The notes under the pieces were generated by a model. It was not told the origin of the DNA. It was given only the letters and a program-made list of their open reading frames with translations, and searched no databases. Position numbers and translations under genes: made by a program. From Lewinella sp. W8 (lineage in GTDB: Bacteria > Bacteroidota > Bacteroidia > Chitinophagales > Saprospiraceae), in contig NZ_SNAQ03000012.1 in assembly GCF_004375085.3 (NCBI RefSeq), positions 124,001-188,000 on the forward strand: a DNA stretch of 64,000 nt. Direction: 5' to 3'. How positions within the stretch are numbered: the stretch's first letter is position 1; the number at the start of each line of letters is the position of its first letter. This document shows, in pieces, positions 26,486 to 34,020 of this stretch.

Positions 26486-28450
26486 ATGAAAACTAAAGTA
26501 ACCTCAGTTATCGTACTGGTGCTGTTTCTATTCAGCTCCCCGCTTGCGGCGGAGGGCTGGGCGGATACGCTATGGGACTGGTTTTCCGGACTTTTTGGTC
26601 GGGAGGATGCAGTCTATACGGAAGAATATACCGATCGGCAGATGGATAGCCTGCGGCTAACGCCGCAGGGGGCTAACCTCCTGGAGATACCCCTTTCCGA
26701 TACGCTGCTGATCGGGGCAAACTGGCCCCGGGCTACCGTCGATGTGGCCGGAACCCTGGAACGGCACAACCGGATGCTTTCCCAGACGGTGCTGCTGCGT
26801 AACCCCGCCGATCAGCTCCCTTATTTCGGGGTGCCGGCGGTGCGGGTGGTGTACCGATACGACCAGCGGCCGGTGCATTTTCTGCGGATGGCCCGGCGAT
26901 TTGCCGACGTTCAGGAAGTGGCCTTTGACGAATCCGTGCTTCCGCTGTTTGCCATTGCAGCGGAGTTGCCGACGATCATCATGGTCGACGATCCCCCAAA
27001 CCAGTCGCCCTTCAACGCCGATTGGTACCGGGTACTGAAAAGCCGGACCGGTAGCGAGACCAGTCTGGTCCATTTCGGTGATCCCGCCCTCCTGAAGGAA
27101 CTGCGTTCTTCCTGGGCGGTGCTCAATACCCCCATGCGTACCCCGGAAACGGAGCACCTTACCGCCCAGGCGCTCTTTGGTGCCCAGACCATTGACGGTC
27201 GCCTGGAAACCGGCACGGCCCTCTTCTCGGCGGGGGAAGGAGAGCGTCTCGATGCCGTCCGGGATGGCTTTCGGATGCCCGAGGAAGTCGGGATCGACCG
27301 AATGAATCTGGAGCGGGTCGACTATCAGGTTAACCGGGCCATCCGGTACCGCGCTACGCCGGGAGCCCAGTTGGCCATCTTCAAGGACGGCCATCTGGTG
27401 TACGAACGGGCCTACGGGCACCATCGCTACCGCTCCCAGGCCGTTGATCCCGGTGATCTCTATGACCTCGCCTCGGTGACGAAGGCGGCCGCTACCACGC
27501 TGGCGGTCATGAAACTCTACGATCAGCAGCGGATTGAACTTGACGCCAAGGTAAAGGATTATCTTCCGGAATTTGCGGAGTCCATCGTCGGGCGCTATAA
27601 AATTGAACACCTGTTGGCCCACCATACGGGGTTGCAGTCGGACCTGCCCCTCTACGATTACCTGGGCCGCCAGTACGTATCCACTACGGAGAACGGGGAT
27701 TTTCTGTTGCCCATTGCGGCGGATCGTTGGTTGGACCGTACCGTGCCCAACCTCATTCGCGGCCAGCTGGGCCGCCGACTGCAGTATACCCGGCGACTGA
27801 AGTACCAGTACAGCGACATCAATTACGTACTGCTGCAGTACGTGGTGGAGGGCATTACGGGAGAAACCCTGGACGATTTCGTTAGCCGAGAGTTCTACGA
27901 GCCCCTTGGATTGCAGCGCCTGACGTTCCGGCCGCACGAGAAGTATCCGGACGTACAGACCGTTCCCACGGCCCGGGATACCTGGATGCGTGGCGGCGTG
28001 GTGCGGGGCTACGTGCACGATGAGGGAGCCGCGCTGATGGGCGGCGTTGCCGGCCACGCGGGGCTGTTCGCCAACGCCCACGACCTCGGGCGGCTGTTTC
28101 AGCTCCTCGTAGACGAAGGAGAGTTTGCCGGTCAGCAACTGCTTTCCCCCGAAACGATCGCACGCTTTACCCGCAAGAATACCTACAATTACCGGGCCCT
28201 GGGCTTCGATCGACTTGTCGGGGGCTGGCGCTCCGTTGTACGGTCGGGGGCTTCGCCGAATACCTTCGGTCACCTGGGCTTTTCCGGTACCGCGGTGTGG
28301 GCCGATCCGGATAATGACCTGGTCTTTGTGCTGCTGACCAACCGGATTCACCCCGACCCCAAGAATGAACGCTTCAACAAAATGAACGTCCGCGGACGGA
28401 CCCACCGGGCGGTATATGGTGCGTTGGGAAGTTGGGGGATGACGCTTTAG
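26486..28450 (+). CDS. GH3 C-terminal domain fused to class C beta-lactamase-fold serine hydrolase
   Basis: A 654-residue exported protein (signal peptide ending near LAAEG; start ATG 26486). Residues about 60-245 resemble the C-terminal domain of GH3 beta-N-acetylglucosaminidases (AELPTIIMVDDP, VLNTPMRTPETEHLTAQALFGA). Residues about 275-650 are a serine hydrolase of the class C beta-lactamase/esterase family with the S-x-x-K motif Ser330-Val-Thr-Lys333, YQYSDINYV as the Tyr motif and GHLGFSGTAVW near the third motif. Bacteroidota commonly encode a protein of roughly 1000 residues with a GH3 catalytic barrel before these parts; here the barrel is absent. The role may be in peptidoglycan metabolism. 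Reduction of a larger fusion is inferred. Confidence 0.8.
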   Translation: MKTKVTSVIVLVLFLFSSPLAAEGWADTLWDWFSGLFGREDAVYTEEYTDRQMDSLRLTPQGANLLEIPLSDTLLIGANWPRATVDVAGTLERHNRMLSQTVLLRNPADQLPYFGVPAVRVVYRYDQRPVHFLRMARRFADVQEVAFDESVLPLFAIAAELPTIIMVDDPPNQSPFNADWYRVLKSRTGSETSLVHFGDPALLKELRSSWAVLNTPMRTPETEHLTAQALFGAQTIDGRLETGTALFSAGEGERLDAVRDGFRMPEEVGIDRMNLERVDYQVNRAIRYRATPGAQLAIFKDGHLVYERAYGHHRYRSQAVDPGDLYDLASVTKAAATTLAVMKLYDQQRIELDAKVKDYLPEFAESIVGRYKIEHLLAHHTGLQSDLPLYDYLGRQYVSTTENGDFLLPIAADRWLDRTVPNLIRGQLGRRLQYTRRLKYQYSDINYVLLQYVVEGITGETLDDFVSREFYEPLGLQRLTFRPHEKYPDVQTVPTARDTWMRGGVVRGYVHDEGAALMGGVAGHAGLFANAHDLGRLFQLLVDEGEFAGQQLLSPETIARFTRKNTYNYRALGFDRLVGGWRSVVRSGASPNTFGHLGFSGTAVWADPDNDLVFVLLTNRIHPDPKNERFNKMNVRGRTHRAVYGALGSWGMTL

Positions 28451-28461
28451 GAATAGGCGAT

Positions 28462-29103
28462 CTACTCCTCCACCAACGGCACAAACCGGCAAGTTCCTAA
28501 ATCCTCTTCCGTCCATTCCGATTCCGAAACCCGCCGAATTTTAAGGAGGGTCTGGTCGGCGTCTTCGGGACCGACGGGAATGACCATAATCCCACCCACC
28601 TTGAGTTGTTCCCGCAGGGCCGGCGGCACGGCCGCCGCGCCGGCCGTAGCGATGATCCGATCAAAGGGAGCCATTTCCGCCAGCCCCTTGGAGCCGTCAC
28701 GCAGGTAGGTGCGGATGCGACGGTCCAGCTTGAGCCGCTTGAAGGTCAGTTTGGCCTTCTGGTAAAGGGGCTTGTGCCGCTCCACCGTAAATACCCTGGC
28801 GCCCAGAAGGGAAAGGACGGCCGCCTGGTAGCCCGATCCGGTGCCGATTTCCAGCACGTGCTGACGGGGCAGCACCTCCAGTTCGGTGGTCTGCCAGGCT
28901 ACGGTCCGGGGCTGAGAGATGGTTTGCTCGCAATCAATGGGAAAGGCTTCGTCCTGGTAGGCGTAGGCGTGAAAACCGGATTCCAGGAAAACGTGCCGGG
29001 GGAGGTTCTCCATAACCTGAAGTACCTTCTCGTCAAAGCGGCCCGTCTGGCGCAGGCTCTCGATGAGTTGTCGGCGTTTTCCCCGAAAGTGAAATTCGTC
29101 CAT
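28462..29103 (-). CDS. pcm: Protein-L-isoaspartate O-methyltransferase
   Basis: A 213-residue protein repairing isoaspartyl residues with S-adenosylmethionine. RHVFLESGFHAYAYQDEAFPI and QTISQPRTVAWQTTELE correspond to the PCMT substrate region, and VLEIGTGSGYQAAVL is SAM motif I; IIATAGAAAVPPAL matches the post-motif region. The start ATG 29103 (MDEFHFRGKRRQL) is the family's usual N-terminus; an upstream in-frame codon at 29166 would overlap the neighbouring gene. The MazG-like gene ends 44 bp upstream on the same strand, so the pair may be co-transcribed. Confidence 0.93.
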   Translation of the reverse strand: MDEFHFRGKRRQLIESLRQTGRFDEKVLQVMENLPRHVFLESGFHAYAYQDEAFPIDCEQTISQPRTVAWQTTELEVLPRQHVLEIGTGSGYQAAVLSLLGARVFTVERHKPLYQKAKLTFKRLKLDRRIRTYLRDGSKGLAEMAPFDRIIATAGAAAVPPALREQLKVGGIMVIPVGPEDADQTLLKIRRVSESEWTEEDLGTCRFVPLVEE

Positions 29104-29146
29104 TCCGTGTCTTTCGATTGTACTGCAGGATAGTTGCCTGCTGGCG

Positions 29147-29611
29147 CTACTGAAGTTGACCGGCAAGATCTGCCGGACTGTAATGTACGTTTTTCAGCAC
29201 TTTCCGGTCGGCCTGGCGGTAGACCAGAAAGACGTCGCCGGAGGCTTCGATCATGCCTTCCTGACCGCGCTCACGATAGTGTGCGAGGGTCGCTTCGGCT
29301 TCTTCCATGGTGGCGCAGGTCTTGCTCATGTTGGAGCGGTGCACCTCGTCGAACAGCGCCTTGAATTTTTCCCCCAGTCCAAATTCGAGGATGGCGCCGC
29401 TGAGGACGTACTGCAAATCCGCGAAGGCATCCGCAGCTTCCACGAGATCATTGTCCGCGATGGCCTCCTCCAATTCCTTAAGTTCTTCCCGCAGCAAATT
29501 GATCCGTAAGCGACAGCGGTCGGCGTCGGGAATTTGCGGATGGTCGAGCACGGGCAGATGAAAGGTGCGGTGAAATTCCGCAACGTCGTTCAGGGAATCG
29601 GGGGTGGTCAT
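29147..29611 (-). CDS. MazG-like NTP pyrophosphohydrolase
   Basis: A 154-residue all-alpha protein. The Mg-binding pattern E-E-x-x-E...D is visible in LLREELKELEEAIADN and ADAFADLQYVLSG, as in MazG/HisE-type nucleotide pyrophosphohydrolases. SNMSKTCATMEEAE and the following strand-like tail (VFLVYRQADRKVLK) match a family often annotated as phosphoribosyl-ATP pyrophosphohydrolase-like. It probably hydrolyses a nucleoside triphosphate to the monophosphate, as in house-cleaning. An exact -7 box lies just upstream and pcm follows on the same strand. Confidence 0.85.
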   Translation of the reverse strand: MTTPDSLNDVAEFHRTFHLPVLDHPQIPDADRCRLRINLLREELKELEEAIADNDLVEAADAFADLQYVLSGAILEFGLGEKFKALFDEVHRSNMSKTCATMEEAEATLAHYRERGQEGMIEASGDVFLVYRQADRKVLKNVHYSPADLAGQLQ

Positions 29612-29633
29612 GGACGCGATGTATGGTTCGCGG

Positions 29634-29641
29634 CAAATATA
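29634..29641 (-). promoter_or_regulatory. Candidate -7 promoter box for the MazG-like gene
   Basis: On the minus strand TATATTTG matches TAnnTTTG exactly, 22 bp before the ATG at 29611. Transcription would then start within about 16 nt of the start codon. No -33 TTG at proper spacing was seen. Confidence 0.4.
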
Positions 29642-29683
29642 TACTAGGATGGAGGATTTAGGCCGGAGGATTCAGGAAAGGCT

Positions 29684-29865
29684 AAGGAGAAGTGCCCGGA
29701 AAAGGCTTGCTCCGCAAGCTGGTCGCAAGGCTGAGGAGAAGGCTCAGGCTGAGGAGAAGTGCCCGGAAAAGGCTTGCTCCGCAAGCCGGTCGCAAGGCTG
29801 AGGAGAAGGCTCAGGCTGAGGAGAAGTGCCCGGAAAAGGCTTGCTCCGCAAGCCGGTCGCAAGGC
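29684..29865. repeat. 67-bp tandem repeat, about 2.7 copies, with internal hairpin
   Basis: Units begin at 29684, 29751 and 29818, exactly 67 bp apart, and are nearly identical; the last copy stops at 29865. Each contains GGCTTGC-TCC-GCAAGCC, a 7-bp stem with a 3-nt loop (one stem base altered in the first copy). The array lies between the divergent 5' end of the MazG-like gene and the 3' end of the lipoprotein gene. Short frames through it encode Lys/Arg/Ala-rich repeats and are probably not genes. Confidence 0.85.
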
Positions 29866-29906
29866 GAAGGATGAGGAACCGACTTTAGTCCGTCGAAACC
29901 CATTCC

Positions 29907-30299
29907 CTACCGCACCGGCCACAACGGGTGGACACTTTTCTCCTCGGTGTACTGCACCACACCATAATTTTTGTCGGTGACGAAGGTGAGCTGGCCCTCT
30001 TTCCACTTATCGGAGGGAAAGAAATGCTGGGTGATCTCCCCGACGCGGATTGCCGTTTGATCCTTGTCGGACTTGCTGCTTTCGCTTCGTTCCGAATTAG
30101 TGAAGGATACGCGGATGTGGGTTCCGTTGGAGATCTTTACGCCGATCTTTTCCTCGGGGAAAGCCAGCTGCAGGCTGTCGTGTAAACTGTTCATCGATTG
30201 GACATCGCCGATAAATCCGTCGATACAGGAACTCAGCGTCAGCAGGGCGATAAAAGGTACGCTCAGAAGAAACAGGGATTTGAAGGGAAAGCTTTTCAT
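29907..30299 (-). CDS. Small hypothetical lipoprotein
   Basis: A 130-residue protein with a lipoprotein signal peptide (FIALLTLSSC, lipid-modified Cys25). The mature part has no recognised domain; it contains a central Ser/Lys-rich stretch (NSERSESSKSDKDQ) and alternating hydrophobic strands such as QLTFVTDKNYGVVQYT. Location in the periplasm or outer membrane is inferred from the signal. It follows the FtsE-like gene on the same strand after a 141-bp gap containing a GGCTAGC/GCTAGCC inverted repeat near 30320-30348. Function unknown. Confidence 0.7.
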   Translation of the reverse strand: MKSFPFKSLFLLSVPFIALLTLSSCIDGFIGDVQSMNSLHDSLQLAFPEEKIGVKISNGTHIRVSFTNSERSESSKSDKDQTAIRVGEITQHFFPSDKWKEGQLTFVTDKNYGVVQYTEEKSVHPLWPVR

Positions 30300-30440
30300 G
30301 GTAATCGGGTTTTTGTGGGGCTAGCAGTCCCGGCTGGGGGGCGCTAGCCACCAGTATTCATTTCCCGATTACGGACGGCGAGGAAATCTTACCGCAGGTA
30401 CAAAAAAATCTGCCGGTCGCGTATTGGGGCGTGATCCTCC

Positions 30441-31112
30441 CTACACATTAAACAGTTTCCCCGCTTCGCACTTGACCACCCGGGCCTGAAAGGTGTCGAT
30501 GAGCCGGTAGTCGTGGGTGGCGAACAGCACGGCGCTGCCGTGTTCCTGGCCGAGCTGCCGCATGAGCATGAGGATTTCACGACTGGTTTCGGGGTCCAGG
30601 TTACCGGTCACCTCGTCCGCGATCAGCAGGGAGGGGTGGTTCAGGAGGGCCCGGGCGAAGGCAATCCGCTGTTTCTCTCCACCGCTGAGGGTGTGGGGCA
30701 TGGAGCGCACGCGGTCCGCCAGGCCCACGGCGGTGAGGACTTCCGTGATCCGCTGTTCGGCCTCCTTGCCCTTCTTCCAGCCGGTGGCCCGCAGCGCAAA
30801 CCGGAGGTTGTCGCCCACGGAGCGGTCCATGAGCAGGTTAAAGTCCTGAAAGACGATGCCCAGCTGGCGGCGAAGCTTCGGGATGCGCCGCCGGTTGAGT
30901 TTGCGGAGGTCGTGACCGGCCACGGTGCCCTGTCCGCGCTGGAGGGGGAGGGCCGCGTAGAGCGTTTTGAGGAGGCTGGACTTTCCCGCCCCCGTTTTCC
31001 CAATGAGGTAAACGAACTCTCCGGCAGCAATGCGAAGATCAGCCTTAGGGATGATCGTCAGATCGCCCTGTTGAATGCTTGCTCCCCTTAAGTCCACTAC
31101 CGCTTCGGTCAT
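30441..31112 (-). CDS. ftsE: FtsE-like ABC transporter ATP-binding protein
   Basis: About 223 residues with Walker A GKTGAGKSS, Q-loop VFQDFNLL, signature LSGGEKQR, Walker B LLIADEVTGNLD and H-loop FATHDY. The A-D-E-x-T-G-N-L-D form and the short length are characteristic of FtsE, the cell-division ATPase that works with FtsX to control peptidoglycan hydrolases; the usual P in ADEPTGNLD is V here. No FtsX-like permease is adjacent, so the partner must be encoded elsewhere. LolD/MacB-type ATPases share these motifs, so the symbol is probable, not certain. The start MTEAVVDL at 31112 is preferred over 31133. Confidence 0.8.
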   Translation of the reverse strand: MTEAVVDLRGASIQQGDLTIIPKADLRIAAGEFVYLIGKTGAGKSSLLKTLYAALPLQRGQGTVAGHDLRKLNRRRIPKLRRQLGIVFQDFNLLMDRSVGDNLRFALRATGWKKGKEAEQRITEVLTAVGLADRVRSMPHTLSGGEKQRIAFARALLNHPSLLIADEVTGNLDPETSREILMLMRQLGQEHGSAVLFATHDYRLIDTFQARVVKCEAGKLFNV

Positions 31113-31236
31113 ACTATTCGATTTCTGTCGCAAGATAACGTCTTCGTGCTTCGGGGTATCATTATTTTAGCGCCGCAAAGACGCTGAACGCACTTGAGGC
31201 GTTCCTACCAAGAAGCCGAAAATCGTTCTCCGGCCC

Positions 31237-32343
31237 ATGCTTATGTCCCCAAAGTACTACTTCTTCCTTTTTACCCTTTTCTTTTTGGCGTTACCGCAGG
31301 ATGCCGTGTCCCAAAAGTACAGCAATGAATTCCTGACCATTGGGGTGGGGGCCCGGGCGCACGCCATGGGCACCGCCGTGGTGGCGAGCCAGCAGGACGT
31401 CTACGCTGCGGCCTGGAATCCCGCCGGACTGGCGGGGCTGCCGGCAGAAGCCGGCCTGGAAATTGGCGCCATGCACGCCGAATGGTTCGGTGGGGTAGGG
31501 AACTACGACTTCCTGGGTTTTACCCTGCCCCTGTCCAGCAAAAACCAACGCATCGGGGTGAGCCTCATCCGCTTCGGCATCGATCAGATACCCAACACCC
31601 TTTCCCTCTACGAAGCCGACGGTACGATAAACTTTGATAACGTTACCGAATTTTCCTCGGCCGACTATGCCTTCCTGGGTACCTACGCCCGCAGCTTCCC
31701 GAAGGCCAAGGGTAACCTCCGGCTGGGGGGCAACGTCAAGATCGTGCACCGGGCCATTGGCCAGTTTGCCACCAGCTGGGGCTTCGGCCTGGACCTCGGT
31801 GCCCAACTGGAGCGGGGCGACTGGACCTTCGCCTTCCTGGCCCGCGACATCACCACCACCTTCAACGCATGGTCCTTCAACTTCACCGAGGAAGAACGGG
31901 AAGTGCTGGAATTGACGAATAATTCGGTGCCGATCAACAGCGTGGAAACCACCAACCCAACCCTGGTGCTCGGCCTGGCCCGGAACTTCTCCATCACGGA
32001 GCAAATCGGACTCAACGCTGAGTTTAACCTCATTGCCACCACCGACGGCCGCCGCAACACCCTGATCTCCGGTGACCCCTTCAGCCTCGATCCGGCTCTG
32101 GGGCTGGAAGCCAGCTACGATGATTTTATTTTCGTCCGCGCCGGAGTGTCCCAGCTCCAGCGCATCCAGGATTTTGATCAGGTAGAACGCCTCAATTCGC
32201 GCCCCGCCCTCGGGCTGGGCCTGAAGGTGGGCAAACTCTTCGTAGACTACGCATACACCGACCTCGGCGAAGACGACGGCCGGAGTACCTACAGCCACAT
32301 CGTCAGCGTCCGCCTGGGCATCCAGCCGAAGGAACGCCGATAG
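31237..32343 (+). CDS. PorV/PorQ-family outer-membrane barrel protein
   Basis: A 368-residue protein with a signal peptide (LFTLFFLALPQDAVSQ). The segment FLTIGVGARAHAMGTAVVA and AAAWNPAGLAGL are the hallmark of the FadL-like PorV/PorQ family: a G-x-G-A-R-x-x-x-M-G start and a W-N-P-A-G-L turn. The remainder alternates strand-like segments and ends in RLGIQPKERR. PorV is the T9SS shuttle that delivers cargo carrying C-terminal sorting domains to the cell surface; PorQ-like relatives have related roles. It diverges from ftsE, and a long repeat region follows. Which paralogue it is cannot be decided here. Confidence 0.8.
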   Translation: MLMSPKYYFFLFTLFFLALPQDAVSQKYSNEFLTIGVGARAHAMGTAVVASQQDVYAAAWNPAGLAGLPAEAGLEIGAMHAEWFGGVGNYDFLGFTLPLSSKNQRIGVSLIRFGIDQIPNTLSLYEADGTINFDNVTEFSSADYAFLGTYARSFPKAKGNLRLGGNVKIVHRAIGQFATSWGFGLDLGAQLERGDWTFAFLARDITTTFNAWSFNFTEEEREVLELTNNSVPINSVETTNPTLVLGLARNFSITEQIGLNAEFNLIATTDGRRNTLISGDPFSLDPALGLEASYDDFIFVRAGVSQLQRIQDFDQVERLNSRPALGLGLKVGKLFVDYAYTDLGEDDGRSTYSHIVSVRLGIQPKERR

Positions 32344-32364
32344 GTATAACATGAAATGGTGTTT

Positions 32365-33395
32365 CCTTTCTCGGAAAGGGTACCCCATCGGACTGGGATT
32401 ACTAACTATGCGCTGCGCATGTCGCACGCTTCGAAGTCCCGGGGAAACGCACCCCAAACCGGTCGAGGCGTTCCACGCCGAGCCATTCTTCAAGCCGAAC
32501 ATCTTTCCGGAAAAGATTTGCTCTAGATAGCAAAATAGACCTTTCATTTTTCAGCCGATGAAGGAGTTTCACCTCCCGCCTAATGGTACGGTATCTAGGA
32601 CTAGGCTATTCCTTCAGGTTTCATCAGCGATTCCTGCGGAATCGCGGCAGTTCAGTGAGGCAAACGGTAGCGGCAAGGCATGTGTGGGTTAGCGCAAAGT
32701 TGTAACTCTTACGGTGGCGTAGAGTTACGACCGTAGTACGCTTTGTATTCTGTGCCCCACGAATACCTTTTTTCACCTTTAGTTTTGTGGCCAGTAGTCT
32801 GACAGACTACATACTTATCCTGACTCCCACTTAAGGAAATATCAAATGATTGGAGGCAGGTGGTGTTTCCTTTCCACGAAAGGAAACCGAATCAGACTGG
32901 GATAACTAAAGGACCTTCCGCGAAAGAATGTGGCCAATCGATCTTGTACAATTCTTCCTTCTTTGATGGAGTGGTCGCCTTTCGGGGAAAGGCGACACCA
33001 GATACTTACCGCTCGGATGAGTGATCTCTACTGTAAGGTGATCATGATTTTCGTAAATCCCACAACCTAAGAGAGTTGGATGAAACCATTCCTGGATAAG
33101 CTACAGATATTGAAAAGGTATAATTCTACGCCATCCCACACATGCCTTGCCGCTACTAAAACATTCAAGGACTTGATTGCCAGGTGATTAATTCACGGAA
33201 CAGCATAGATATGGAACCCCTTCCCCGGTAAAAAAACTTCGCAAAACGATGCTGTTATTATGAAAAATCAATGTGCTTACCTACCTAAAGAGAACCCCAT
33301 CGGACTGGGGTAACTAACTAACTTTCCGCGAAAAAGTGTAGCCAATCGATCTTGTACTCTTACCATCTTTGGTGGTGCGGTCGCCTTTCGGGCTT
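32365..33395. repeat. Degenerate direct repeat, three copies
   Basis: A unit with CGGACTGGG-x-TAACTAA (about 32385, 32891 and 33299) recurs. Copies two and three also share TTCCGCGAAA followed by GGCCAATCGATCTTGTAC or its one-base variant (GTAGCC...), and later GGTCGCCTTTCGG; they align over about 110 bp. Copies one and two are preceded by CCTTTC-x3-GAAAGG hairpins (32365-32379 and 32865-32887, the latter a perfect 10-bp stem). A second perfect 10-bp stem, GTCGCCTTTC/GAAAGGCGAC, lies at 32974-32996. Confidence 0.7.
32667..33156. mobile_element. 490-bp non-coding segment bounded by perfect 22-bp inverted repeats
   Basis: The arms 32667-32688 (GTAGCGGCAAGGCATG...) and 33135-33156 (...CATGCCTTGCCGCTAC) are perfect reverse complements over 22 bp. 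Just inside the left arm lies another stem, GTTGTAACTCT against AGAGTTACGAC. No transposase frame is present, so a MITE-like or REP-derived element is the best description. No clear target-site duplication was identified. Confidence 0.5.
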
Positions 33396-33449
33396 GCCCG
33401 GCCAGATGGACGGGGAAAGGCCCGCACCGGCATAGCCGAGTATTCCACT

Positions 33450-33466
33450 GCACCTGCGCTTGCGCC
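33450..33466. repeat. Copy of the dispersed CACCTGCGCTTGCGCC element
   Basis: GCACCTGCGCTTGCGCC matches 26269-26286 except at its first base and continues into the same CAAA. A preceding GCCGAGTATTCCACTG is found in inverted form in the 36738-36790 region. Confidence 0.6.
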
Positions 33467-33507
33467 AAATTCGCTTTACCCTATCTTGCCCCAAATCTGA
33501 CTTCCTT

Positions 33508-33939
33508 ATGTTCAAAGCTGTTTCCCGCAAAGGACGAATCCGGCACATCTACTGCCCTCACCCCATGACCCTCGACAAGAGCAGTAGTTGGGGCCCGGGG
33601 AACGTGCAACATTTTCCGAAGGGCTGTTTTCTACAGCTTAACGACCGTGGAGAAGTGACCCACGGCGTGCAGGCCAATAGCACTGGCAAGGCTCCGGTGG
33701 GTTGGCACCACGTGGAGGGAGAGTACTTTGAAAAAGACCTGGTGTGGGCCGAACAACGCAGCGAAACCTCCATCCGGCTGACCACCCTCGACGGACCGAT
33801 GACCTACGATAACCCTTCGGCTGATGGCTTCGTCCTGTACAATTCCACCCCGGAAGGTGCACCGGATTACGACGATCCCTGGTTTATGCCCGCCGCCAAG
33901 TTCCATCGGGTCTACCGACCCGAAAGCGAAGAGGAATAG
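33508..33939 (+). CDS. Hypothetical protein, 143 residues
   Basis: A soluble 143-residue protein starting MFKAVSRKGRIRHIYCPHP; no signal peptide or membrane segment. The sequence is rich in aromatic and Asp/Pro residues (GWHHVEGEYFEKDLVW, SADGFVLYNSTPEGAPDYDDPWFMP), which suggests a small beta fold, but no family was recognised. The start at 33508 is preferred because the frame upstream to 33460 runs through the dispersed repeat. TATCTTGC at about 33482-33489 may be a degenerate -7 box. The lectin gene follows after 81 bp on the same strand. Confidence 0.65.
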   Translation: MFKAVSRKGRIRHIYCPHPMTLDKSSSWGPGNVQHFPKGCFLQLNDRGEVTHGVQANSTGKAPVGWHHVEGEYFEKDLVWAEQRSETSIRLTTLDGPMTYDNPSADGFVLYNSTPEGAPDYDDPWFMPAAKFHRVYRPESEEE

Positions 33940-34020
33940 GTTAATTTCGGTGGGCACTTGAACTGCGGTGCGGTAAACCCTATTTTAGGAGCAACCACGT
34001 ACCCCGAAAAATCGAATTTC

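Larger units (their letters stand above)
32344..33507. other. 1.16-kb gene-free region rich in hairpins and repeats
   Basis: No convincing gene was found on either strand. The region contains three partial copies of a direct repeat, several perfect hairpins, a pair of perfect 22-bp inverted repeats 446 bp apart and one copy of the dispersed CACCTGCGCTTGCGCC element near its right end. The composition is AT-richer than the flanking genes. It may be the remains of non-autonomous mobile elements. Confidence 0.7.

Noticed and set aside
26657-28516. 619-residue frame on the minus strand opposite the GH3_C/beta-lactamase-fold gene
   Set aside because: It mirrors the codons of the plus-strand gene, lacks any recognisable domain or signal, and the plus-strand protein has clear S-x-x-K and other motifs.
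29684-29865. CRISPR array
   Set aside because: The repeat units are contiguous at 67 bp with no unique spacers, and no cas gene is present.
29604-29980. Lys/Arg/Ala-rich frames in the 67-bp array
   Set aside because: 67 is not a multiple of three, so the frame changes from copy to copy and the similar peptides appear in three frames; no conserved protein is expected.
30320-30348. Terminator between ftsE and the small lipoprotein gene
   Set aside because: The GGCTAGC/GCTAGCC inverted repeat has a long loop and no T-tract in the direction of transcription.
31291-32547. 418-residue minus-strand frame opposite the PorV/PorQ-like gene
   Set aside because: It has no family features and its start lies in the repeat region; the plus-strand frame has a signal peptide and family hallmarks.
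32344-33507. Insertion sequence with a degraded transposase
   Set aside because: Neither strand shows transposase motifs in any frame; only the inverted repeats and hairpins remain, so a non-autonomous element is reported instead.
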